Shown one piece after another: positions 25,557-32,354 of a stretch of 64,000 nt of DNA; position 1 is the stretch's first letter, and every line of letters begins with the position of its first letter. The notes under the pieces are model-generated. The model did no database searches. It saw only the letters and a list, made by a program, of their open reading frames with translations, and was not told the DNA's origin. Source of the DNA: Pseudomonadota bacterium (lineage in GTDB: Bacteria > Pseudomonadota > Alphaproteobacteria > Rhizobiales > Xanthobacteraceae); NCBI GenBank assembly GCA_023387735.1, contig JAEWHP010000012.1, positions 124,001 to 188,000 of the forward strand, given 5' to 3'. The position numbers were made by a program, and so were the translations under genes.

Positions 25557-25567
25557 GGACGAGGTAA

Positions 25568-25679
25568 CGCGCCCCGGACGCAGTGCAGCGAAAGCCATGC
25601 GCTGCCGAGCCGGGGCCCATCACAACAGGTCCTGGCTCTGCGGAGCGGCTTTGCACGCCGCACCGCGTCCCGGACGCGA
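25568..25679. repeat. Intergenic repeat, family G
   Basis: CGCCCCGGACGCAGTGCAGCG...CGAGCCGGGGCCCAT, followed by a second half ending in CCGCGTCCCGGACGCG. This type of repeat (GGACGC-GCAGCG...GCCGGGGCCCA) is familiar between Bradyrhizobium genes. It separates the channel gene from the OmpA-like gene, so the pair may be partly uncoupled in expression. Confidence 0.6.
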
Positions 25680-25698
25680 GATTGTCGGAGAATGCTAA

Positions 25699-26727
25699 AT
25701 GGCTCTCGCCCGTGCACGACGCAGTGAATCCGGCTTCAATTACTGGCCGGGTTTCGTCGACGCGCTGTCGACGCTGGTGCTTTCGATCGTGTTCCTGCTG
25801 TCGGTGTTCCTGGTGGTGCAGTTCTTCCTGTCGCAGGAAGTCACAGGCAAGGACAAGGCGCTGGAGCAGCTCAACGCCAAGATCGCGCAGCTGAACGACC
25901 TGCTGTCGCTCGAAAAGCTCGGCAAGCTCGCGCTCGACGACCAGATCGCGCAATTGCGCGCCGGCCTGTCATCCGCCCAAAGTGAGCGCGACCGCATCAA
26001 GGGCCTCTATGATGGCCTTGCCGGCGCCGGCAGCGACGCCCAGGGCCGCGCCAACGAACTCAGCAAGGCGCTCGAATCCGAAAAGGGCGTCACCTCGCGC
26101 GCGCTGGCGCAGATCGAGGTGCTGAACCAGCAGATCTCTGCGCTGCGCCGCCAGCTTGCGGCACTCGAGGAGGCGCTGGAAGCTTCCGAAAAGCGTGACA
26201 AGGAATCGCAGGGACGTATCGCCGATCTCGGCCAGCGGCTCAACGTCGCGCTGGCGCAGCGGGTGCAGGAACTGTCGCGCTACCGTTCGGAATTTTTCGG
26301 CCGGCTGCGCGCCATCCTGGGCAATCGCCCTGACGTCCGGATCGTCGGCGACCGTTTCGTGTTCCAGTCGGAAGTATTTTTCGACACCGGCCAGGCGATG
26401 CTGCTGCCCGAGGGCCGCGCCGAACTCGACAAGCTGGCCACCGCCCTGATCGACCTCGACCGGCAGATCCCCGCCGAAATCGCCTGGGTGCTGCGGGTCG
26501 ACGGCCACACCGACGTGCGGCCGATCAACTCGCCGCTGTTCAAGTCGAACTGGGAATTGTCGTCTGCGCGCGCCATCTCGGTGGTGCAATATCTGGTCTC
26601 GCTCGGCGTGCCCGCACAGCGGCTGGTCGCTGCCGGCTTTGCCGAATTCCAGCCGCTCGACAGTGCGTCCAGCGAAGACGCCTTCAGGCGCAACCGCCGC
26701 ATCGAGCTGAAGCTGACGGAACGATAG
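25699..26727 (+). CDS. MotB-like peptidoglycan-binding OmpA-family protein
   Basis: A 342-residue protein with one N-terminal membrane helix (about 20-45, VDALSTLVLSIVFLLSVFLV), a long coiled coil (about 50-200, KALEQLNAKIAQLNDLLSLE) and a C-terminal OmpA/MotB domain (about 225-340) with VDGHTDVRPI, NWELSSARAISVVQYL and FRRNRRIELKL, which should bind peptidoglycan. The topology matches MotB, TolR and ZorB, and the neighbouring MotA-like gene supplies the cognate channel. The downstream acetyltransferase start overlaps its stop by one base. Confidence 0.87.
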   Translation: MALARARRSESGFNYWPGFVDALSTLVLSIVFLLSVFLVVQFFLSQEVTGKDKALEQLNAKIAQLNDLLSLEKLGKLALDDQIAQLRAGLSSAQSERDRIKGLYDGLAGAGSDAQGRANELSKALESEKGVTSRALAQIEVLNQQISALRRQLAALEEALEASEKRDKESQGRIADLGQRLNVALAQRVQELSRYRSEFFGRLRAILGNRPDVRIVGDRFVFQSEVFFDTGQAMLLPEGRAELDKLATALIDLDRQIPAEIAWVLRVDGHTDVRPINSPLFKSNWELSSARAISVVQYLVSLGVPAQRLVAAGFAEFQPLDSASSEDAFRRNRRIELKLTER

Positions 26728-27173
26728 TGGCAGCTTTCACGCGATCTTACCGCGCAGAGGATGAAGCAGCGGCCATCGAGCTGTGGCATCGCACATGGCA
26801 GCAAGCCTATCCCGGGATCGACTTCGCCTCGCGGTTGGATTGGTGGCGCGAGCGCTGGCGCAACGACCTCGTGCCAAAAGCCGAGATCATGGTCGCCGAA
26901 CTCATGGACGGCGGGCTCGCGGGTTTTGTGACGGTTGATCGCGAGGGCTACCTCGATCAGCTCGTCGTCGCGCCGGAGCAGTGGGGGTCCGGCGTTGCGG
27001 ACCTGCTGGTCGAAGAAGCCAAACGAATCTCTCCGACGGGCGTCACGCTGCTCGTCAACAAGGACAACGCCCGCGCCATCCGTTTTTACGAACGCAACGG
27101 CTTCGTGCACGCCGGCGACGACGTGAATCCGACGTCGGGCCGGCCGGTGCTGAAAATGATCTGGCGGGGATGA
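26727..27173 (+). CDS. GNAT-family N-acetyltransferase
   Basis: A 148-residue acetyl-CoA-dependent acetyltransferase. The core is visible: LVVAPEQWGSGVADLLVEEA (CoA-binding loop), then VTLLVNKDNARAIRFYERNG. The substrate is unknown. The start appears to be GTG at 26727, which overlaps the TAG of the OmpA-like gene by one base, pointing to translational coupling. Confidence 0.87.
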   Translation: MAAFTRSYRAEDEAAAIELWHRTWQQAYPGIDFASRLDWWRERWRNDLVPKAEIMVAELMDGGLAGFVTVDREGYLDQLVVAPEQWGSGVADLLVEEAKRISPTGVTLLVNKDNARAIRFYERNGFVHAGDDVNPTSGRPVLKMIWRG

Positions 27174-27215
27174 TCGCCGTCGCCGGTCCGGCTGCACGGC
27201 TTAACGACGGAGACG

Positions 27216-27416
27216 TCAGATACGCCGAAACAGCACGCCGATGACCAGCACGACGTAGGCAATGGCCAGAACGTCGAAGACCCGCGCCGAACTGATGATC
27301 GGGACGGAAACGTGGGCATAGCGAATGAGCAGCGCGATCAGTGCCAGCACCAGCGAGATCAGGAATATCACGAGTGATGGCGGCGTAAGCGCGAAGCCTC
27401 CGCGACGGTATGGCAT
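27216..27416 (-). CDS. Small two-helix membrane protein, function unknown
   Basis: Sixty-six residues with two hydrophobic segments: SLVIFLISLVLALIALLIRY and VFDVLAIAYVVLVIGVLF, preceded by a short basic N-terminus (MPYRRGG). The regular membrane pattern supports a real gene. It is not recognised as a named family here. It lies between convergent neighbours with no obvious operon partner. Confidence 0.6.
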   Translation of the reverse strand: MPYRRGGFALTPPSLVIFLISLVLALIALLIRYAHVSVPIISSARVFDVLAIAYVVLVIGVLFRRI

Positions 27417-27493
27417 TCCCCTCTCCTGTTCGATCGGACGAAAGAATAGAACAGGGTTACAACAGGCATGCGACGTTCTGGTTCCCGCCTTCC

Positions 27494-29350
27494 CTAAGCG
27501 CCCTCGAACTGCAGCCGCGCCAGCCGCGCGTAGAGCCCGTTGGCCGCAACCAATTCGGCGTGCGTGCCCTGCTCGACGACCCTGCCCTGCTCCATCACCA
27601 GGATGCGGTCGCAGGACAGCACGGTTGCAAGGCGATGCGCGATCACCAGCGTCGTGCGATGACGCATCAGTTCTTCCAGCGCGGTCTGCACCAGCGTCTC
27701 GCTTTCGGCATCGAGCGCAGAGGTGGCTTCGTCGAGCAGCAACAGCGGCGCATCGCGCAGGATCGCGCGCGCGATCGCGACGCGCTGGCGCTGGCCGCCC
27801 GAGAGCGTCACGCCGCGTTCGCCGAGTTGCGCTTCGAATCCACCCGGCAGCCGGCGCAGGAATTCGCTGGCATGGGCGAGGTCCGCGGCGCGTTCGACCT
27901 CGGCATCGCTGGCGTCGGGCCGACCGAAGCGGATGTTTTCGCGCGCTGACGCCGCGAACACGACCGAGTCCTGCGGCACCAAGGCAATGCGCGAACGCAC
28001 GTCGACCGGGTCGGCGGACCTGACCGGGACGCCATCGAGCGAGATCGTTCCGCGGGCGGGATCGTAGAAGCGCAGCAGGAGATGAAACAGCGTGCTCTTG
28101 CCGGCGCCCGACGGGCCGACGATCGCGACCTTTTCACCGGCCCGGACCGACAGCGAGACGTTGTCGATCGCCATCACGTCCGGCCGCGCCGGATAGGCGA
28201 AGCTGACATTCTCGAATCCGACGTCGCCGCGCGCCGGCACCGGCAGTGCCACCGGCTTCGGCGGCGCCGTGATCTGCGATTTCACGCGCAGGATCTCGAA
28301 CAGCCGTTCGGCGGCGCCGGACGCCGCCGAGACCTCGCCCCAGACCTCGCTGAGCTGGCCGAGGGCGGAGGCGGCGAACGCCGCATACAGCACGAACTGG
28401 CCGAGCCGGCCCGGGGTGATGGCGCCGGTCAGCACGTCGTGCGAGCCGACCCACAGGATCGCGACGACGCTGGAGAACACGATGAAGATGATGATGAGCG
28501 TGAGCATCGCGCGCGCCCGCGTCGAGCTGCGCGCCGCCTCATAGGCCTGTTCGACCTCGCCGCCGAAGCGGCTGGTCGCCATCCGCTCGCTGGTATAGGC
28601 CTGCACGGTCCTGATCGCGCCGATCAGTTCGGAGGCGTAGGCGCTGGCGTCCGCAAGCGTATCCTGCGCGTTGCGAGACAGCCGCCGGACCCAGCGCCCG
28701 AACGCCACCAGTGGAATCACGATCAGCGGGATCGCCAGCAGCACGAAGCCCGACAGTTTCGGGCTGGTGATCACCATCATGACGGTGGCGCCGAAGAACA
28801 GCATCAGGTTGCGCAGCGCGATCGACACCGACGCGCCGACCGCGGATTTGATCTGGGTGGTATCGGCGGTCAGCCGCGACACCAGTTCGCCGCTGCGCGC
28901 GGAATCGAAGAACGCGGGCGACAGCGACACCAGATGCGCGAACACGTCGCGCCTGATGTCGGCCACGATGCGCTCGCCGATCGTCATGACGAGGTAGTAG
29001 CGGGACGCGCTTGCCGCGGCGAGCACCGCGACGATGGCGATCATCACGCTGAAATAGCTGTTGATCAGCGCGATGCCTTCGGGACTGAAGCCGAAATCGA
29101 TCATCCGCCTCACCGCGACCGGTACCACCAGCGTGGTGATCGCGGCAACGGTCAGCGAGATGAAGGCGAGCAGCGCCCGGCCGCGGTAGCGCGCGACATA
29201 GGGCGCCAGCGCCAGCAGCGGCCGGAGCTTCGCGCGGGTCTTGGCCGGCGACTGCGTCAGCTGGGTTTCGATGAAGGCCTCTTCCTCGAGCAGGGCGTCG
29301 CGCCGCGGCGGCGTGCCGCCGGCAGGTTCAATCTGTTCCGCTGCGCTCAT
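27494..29350 (-). CDS. ABC exporter with fused membrane and ATPase domains (MsbA-like half transporter)
   Basis: A 618-residue half transporter that would work as a dimer. The six-helix membrane domain spans about 60-330; the ATPase domain about 385-618 has Walker A GPSGAGKST, the Q loop in ALVPQDSVVF, signature LSGGQRQRVAIARA and Walker B LLLLDEATSALD with a following H-loop (VIAHRLATV). It belongs to the lipid/multidrug exporter group; the substrate is unknown. I chose the ATG at 29350 (MSAAEQIEPAGG). It is divergent from rpmE. Confidence 0.93.
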   Translation of the reverse strand: MSAAEQIEPAGGTPPRRDALLEEEAFIETQLTQSPAKTRAKLRPLLALAPYVARYRGRALLAFISLTVAAITTLVVPVAVRRMIDFGFSPEGIALINSYFSVMIAIVAVLAAASASRYYLVMTIGERIVADIRRDVFAHLVSLSPAFFDSARSGELVSRLTADTTQIKSAVGASVSIALRNLMLFFGATVMMVITSPKLSGFVLLAIPLIVIPLVAFGRWVRRLSRNAQDTLADASAYASELIGAIRTVQAYTSERMATSRFGGEVEQAYEAARSSTRARAMLTLIIIFIVFSSVVAILWVGSHDVLTGAITPGRLGQFVLYAAFAASALGQLSEVWGEVSAASGAAERLFEILRVKSQITAPPKPVALPVPARGDVGFENVSFAYPARPDVMAIDNVSLSVRAGEKVAIVGPSGAGKSTLFHLLLRFYDPARGTISLDGVPVRSADPVDVRSRIALVPQDSVVFAASARENIRFGRPDASDAEVERAADLAHASEFLRRLPGGFEAQLGERGVTLSGGQRQRVAIARAILRDAPLLLLDEATSALDAESETLVQTALEELMRHRTTLVIAHRLATVLSCDRILVMEQGRVVEQGTHAELVAANGLYARLARLQFEGA

Positions 29351-29529
29351 GAAATCCGACCCGTTTTGCCGCCCCCAGATAGGCCCGGCGGCCCCCGCTG
29401 GCAAATCCGGGAGATTCCCAATGGGGTGGCATACGTAGCTTGTTTTGGCGGCCACCTTGCGTTATAGAGCCGCCAAATCCCGTATCCCCTGACATTTGAG
29501 ATGGGCGCCGGCGCGCCGAAGGATATGCC

Positions 29530-29757
29530 ATGAAAGCCGAAATTCACCCGGATTATCATATGATTACGGTCGTGATGACCGACGGGACCGAGTACCAGAC
29601 CCGCTCCACTTGGGGCAAGGCAGGCGACAAGCTGAACCTCGATATCGACTCCAAGTCGCATCCGGCCTGGACCGGCGGTTCGCAGCAGCTCCTCGACCGC
29701 GGCGGCCGTGTGTCGCGCTTCCAGAAGAAGTTTTCGGGCTTCCTCAAGAAGGACTGA
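29530..29757 (+). CDS. rpmE: 50S ribosomal protein L31 (zinc-free form)
   Basis: Seventy-five residues matching L31: MKAEIHPDYHMITVVMTDGT, YQTRSTWGKAGDKLNLDID, SKSHPAWTGG and RVSRFQKKF. It lacks the CxxC zinc motif, as is usual for alphaproteobacterial L31. A strong terminator follows. It stands alone on the plus strand. Confidence 0.96.
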   Translation: MKAEIHPDYHMITVVMTDGTEYQTRSTWGKAGDKLNLDIDSKSHPAWTGGSQQLLDRGGRVSRFQKKFSGFLKKD

Positions 29758-29795
29758 GGGTTTACGGACCCCGCTTCGTTCGCGCCCAGAAATGC

Positions 29796-29827
29796 AAAAA
29801 CGCCCCGGTTTGCCGGGGCGTTTTTTT
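29796..29827 (+). terminator. Rho-independent terminator after rpmE
   Basis: CGCCCCGG-TTTG-CCGGGGCG stem followed by seven T residues, preceded by five A. It is the clearest terminator in the window and ends the rpmE transcript. Confidence 0.95.
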
Positions 29828-29836
29828 GTTGTCTTT

Positions 29837-29915
29837 GTCATTCCGGGGCGTGCGTAAGCACGAACCCGGAATCTCGAGATTCCGGGTCTGGTCCTTCGGA
29901 CCATCCCGGAATGAC
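29837..29915. repeat. Intergenic palindromic repeat, family C
   Basis: GTCATTCCGGGGCGTGCG...GAACCCGGAATCTCGAGATTCCGGGTC...CATCCCGGAATGAC: an almost perfect palindrome centred on CTCGAG. Confidence 0.88.
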
Positions 29916-29925
29916 GGGATCCACC

Positions 29926-30438
29926 TTACTGCTCGAACGCCGCCTTCAACCGATTGAGCTGCGGCACAAGCGGATTGCCGATCGGCGCGCGTTCGGCGGC
30001 CGGCGAATGGATCGTGGCGTCGAGCCGGCGGACCTTGGCCTGCAGGCTCATCGAGCGCGTGATCAGATCCTGCAACTGCTGCGGCAGCTTTGCGATCGTG
30101 TCCTCGGGGCCGGGATCGGCGGCCGAAAGCTTGACCTTGGTCTTTTCGCGGTTGGCCTGGGTCAGCGTCATTTCGCCTTCCTTGACCGCGCGGTGCAGCA
30201 GGAGCCACGACGCCAGTTGCATCAGCCGGGTGGTGAGCCGCATGCTTTCGGTTGCGTAAGTGAGGCTGACGGAACGTTCGAGCGCCTTGGCTTCGGTACG
30301 GCCGTCGCCGTCGAGATAGGCCGCGGTCTCCTCGACCAGATCCATGCCTTCCCTGAACAGCACCCCGAAGGCTGCAGAATTAGTCAGCCGCTCGCTGAAC
30401 AATACGAGCGCGGGTTCGACTTGCGAACGGTCCGCCAT
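29926..30438 (-). CDS. DUF1465 protein, RcdA-like
   Basis: A 170-residue, mostly helical protein of the DUF1465 family, which includes Caulobacter RcdA, an adaptor that helps ClpXP degrade CtrA during the cell cycle. Characteristic stretches are PALVLFSERLTNSAAFGVLF, REGMDLVEETAAYLDGDGR and TRLMQLASWLLLHRAVKEGE. Whether this copy acts as a protease adaptor is inferred from family membership alone. I chose the ATG at 30438; upstream codons are open but not family-like. Confidence 0.85.
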   Translation of the reverse strand: MADRSQVEPALVLFSERLTNSAAFGVLFREGMDLVEETAAYLDGDGRTEAKALERSVSLTYATESMRLTTRLMQLASWLLLHRAVKEGEMTLTQANREKTKVKLSAADPGPEDTIAKLPQQLQDLITRSMSLQAKVRRLDATIHSPAAERAPIGNPLVPQLNRLKAAFEQ

Positions 30439-30589
30439 GGTTAACGCCCTCACGCCACTATTTGCCCCACCGGCTGTGTAGCACCGGCTTATGATGAACA
30501 AATCATTGCTCGCGGCGGAGCGAGAGTCCAGCTGCAACCGGATTTATGGTTTCCAGCCGATGGGGACACAAAATAGCCCTGCGACGCAC

Positions 30590-30617
30590 AAAAAAAGAGC
30601 CGCCGTTGCCGGCGGCT
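30590..30617 (-). terminator. Rho-independent terminator (minus strand)
   Basis: A seven-base-pair GC-rich stem AGCCGCC/GGCGGCT with a six-base loop, followed on the minus strand by CTC-free T7 after one further base pair region. It would end a minus-strand transcript arriving from the right, either the candidate small RNA or read-through from the DUF1192 gene. Confidence 0.8.
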
Positions 30618-30690
30618 TTGAAGTTGATAACAGGGAGGCGTCAAACAGAGTGGACAGGAGCCACTCGGTGTCCAAACGAGGACAATACGA
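30590..30690 (-). ncRNA. Candidate small RNA with intrinsic terminator
   Basis: Reading the minus strand: hairpin GUCC-UCGUUU-GGAC, hairpin GAGUGG-CUCCUGU-CCACUC with an anti-Shine-Dalgarno CUCCU loop, a single-stranded GCCUCCCUG, then the terminator stem AGCCGCC-GGCAAC-GGCGGCU and seven U. Nothing on this strand immediately upstream explains such a strong terminator. The arrangement resembles trans-acting rhizobial small RNAs that pair with ribosome-binding sites. The 5' end is a guess. Confidence 0.5.
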
Positions 30691-30790
30691 GTCATAAACG
30701 AGAAAGCTTAATCGATCGTAAACAGGCGAATTTCTTTAGAGATTGTTTTCCATGTCGGCCATTGGCCGAGTTTCTGGAATTGACTCCAAT

Positions 30791-30907
30791 GTCGTCCCGG
30801 CGAAGGCCGGGATCCATAATCACCGGCGCTTGTGATTGAGGAAAGTCGGCCAGCGGCCTGTCACCGACAGGCCGCTGCGTATGGGTCCCGGCCTTCGCCG
30901 GGACGAC
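30791..30907. repeat. Intergenic palindromic repeat, family B
   Basis: GTCGTCCCGGCGAAGGCCGG...CCATAATCACCGGCG on one side and GCGTATGGGTCCCGGCC...CGCCGGGACGAC on the other, with an inner GCGGCCTGTC/GACAGGCCGC hairpin. A relative lies at 35240-35360. Confidence 0.85.
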
Positions 30908-30934
30908 GTGGTGAGAAATCGTGTTTGAATAAAC

Positions 30935-31126
30935 TCACGTCTTGAAAAAACTGTTCGCCGCCTCTTTCGATGCGCGCTTCCTGGCTGCCGCCTGCTGCAG
31001 CCGTTCGATCTCGGAATTCAGCAGCGCGATGCGCTCGGTCAACTCTTCGACCGACAACAGCGACAGGTCCTGTCCGATCTCGTGCGTGATCTTTTTCCGC
31101 GGCTTGTCGTCATCCTCGATGGCCAT
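30935..31126 (-). CDS. DUF1192 small protein
   Basis: Sixty-three residues: an acidic/basic N-terminus (MAIEDDDKPRKKITHEIGQD) followed by a helix with heptad spacing (LSVEELTERIALLNSEIERL). This matches DUF1192, a short alphaproteobacterial family of unknown function. The length is normal for the family. It is divergent from the quinone oxidoreductase gene. Confidence 0.85.
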   Translation of the reverse strand: MAIEDDDKPRKKITHEIGQDLSLLSVEELTERIALLNSEIERLQQAAARKRASKEAANSFFKT

Positions 31127-31233
31127 GCGTTTCTCCTCATGCGCTGCGGTTCCCGAAGCGGTTGCCAGCGTGGGCCGGGCTGGCTAATCAGGGGCCGCCC
31201 TCAACGTTTCCGCATTTTGGCCAAGGACAAATC

Positions 31234-32232
31234 ATGGAAAAGCTGCCCGCGCAAATGACCGTCATCGGCATCAGCAAGCCCGGCGGTCCCGAAGTGCTGC
31301 TGCCCGAAACCCGCAGCGTCCCGGTCCCCGGTCCGGGCGAAATCCTGGTCAAGGTGATGGCGGCCGGCGTCAACCGGCCGGACGTCGCGCAGCGCTCCGG
31401 CGCCTATCCGCCGCCGCCCGGGGCCAGCGACCTGCCCGGCCTCGAAATCGCCGGTGAAGTGGTTGCGCTCGGTGCAGGCGCCAGCAAGCACAAGCTCGGC
31501 GACAAGGTGATGTCGCTGGTGGCAGGTGGCGGCTACGCTCAATATTGCATCGCGCAAGACGCCCAGGCGATGACGGTGCCGCCGGCACTGTCGATCCAAG
31601 AGGCCGGCGCGATCCCGGAAACGCTGATGACCGTCTGGCACAACGTGTTCGAGCGCGGCGCGCTGAAGCCGGGCGAGACGCTGCTGATCCATGGCGGCTC
31701 GTCCGGCATCGGCACAATGGCGATCCAGCTCGCCAAGGCATTCGGTTCCAAGGTGATCGTCACCGTCGGATCGCAGGACAAGATCGACGCCTGCCTCAAG
31801 CTCGGCGCCGACCGGGCGATCAACTACAAGACCGAAGACTTCGTCGCCGTCGTCAAGGCGGAGACCAACAATGCCGGCGCCAACCTGATCCTCGACATGG
31901 TCGCCGGCGACTATGTCGACCGGAACTACGATGCCGCCGCGGTCGACGGCCGCATCGTGCAGATTGCCACGCTGAATGGGCCCAAGGTCACCGTCAACAT
32001 CGCCAAGGTGATGGTGAAGCGGCTGACCCATACCGGCTCCACGCTGCGCCCCCGTACTAATGCGGATAAGGCCGCCATGGTCGCCGCGATCGAAGCCAAG
32101 GTGATGCCACTATTGCGCGAGGGACGCGTAAAACCCGTCATGGACAGCTCATTCCCGCTCGAAAAAGCGGCCGATGCGCATCGGCGGATGGAGACCTCCG
32201 AACATATTGGCAAAATTGTGTTGGCAGTCTAA
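31234..32232 (+). CDS. NAD(P)H quinone oxidoreductase (zinc-free MDR, PIG3 type)
   Basis: A 332-residue medium-chain reductase. The N-terminal GroES-like part contains ILVKVMAAGVNRPDVAQRSG, then a Rossmann fold with LLIHGGSSGIGTMAIQLAKA for NADPH. The length and the absence of the zinc-binding Cys/His set place it with quinone oxidoreductases of the TP53I3/PIG3 type rather than alcohol dehydrogenases. I chose the ATG at 31234 (MEKLPAQMTVIGISKPGG), preceded by AAGGA. The natural substrate is unknown. Confidence 0.9.
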   Translation: MEKLPAQMTVIGISKPGGPEVLLPETRSVPVPGPGEILVKVMAAGVNRPDVAQRSGAYPPPPGASDLPGLEIAGEVVALGAGASKHKLGDKVMSLVAGGGYAQYCIAQDAQAMTVPPALSIQEAGAIPETLMTVWHNVFERGALKPGETLLIHGGSSGIGTMAIQLAKAFGSKVIVTVGSQDKIDACLKLGADRAINYKTEDFVAVVKAETNNAGANLILDMVAGDYVDRNYDAAAVDGRIVQIATLNGPKVTVNIAKVMVKRLTHTGSTLRPRTNADKAAMVAAIEAKVMPLLREGRVKPVMDSSFPLEKAADAHRRMETSEHIGKIVLAV

Positions 32233-32354
32233 CGATCGCGAGCGTAGCACGGGTGGAAACCCTTTGAATCGCTTCGCTTTCATGTCATTTATCGCGTGAA
32301 ACGCCGGACCGTTCGCTGGGGCCGGAAAGGTTCGTTGATCGCGGAGTATCGACA

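Larger units (their letters stand above)
30439..30934. other. Gene-poor region with a candidate small RNA and a repeat
   Basis: About 496 bases between the DUF1465 and DUF1192 genes. It holds a candidate minus-strand small RNA (30590-30690) and a family B repeat (30791-30907). The remaining sequence is relatively AT-rich and shows no supported protein gene. Confidence 0.6.

Noticed and set aside
24549..26727. Zorya defence system (MotA-like plus MotB-like pair)
   Set aside because: No ZorC/ZorD or ZorE-like gene follows, and the surroundings are core genes. The pair is reported as a motor of unknown output instead.
28082..29467. Plus-strand open frame antisense to the ABC exporter
   Set aside because: His/Arg/Asp-rich shadow of the exporter; the exporter has all ATPase motifs on the other strand.
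30489..30695. Short minus-strand frame of 68 codons (starts MTRIVLVWTPSG)
   Set aside because: It runs through the terminator hairpin and T run at 30590-30617, and strong RNA structure explains the conservation better. Kept only as a possible alternative to the small RNA.
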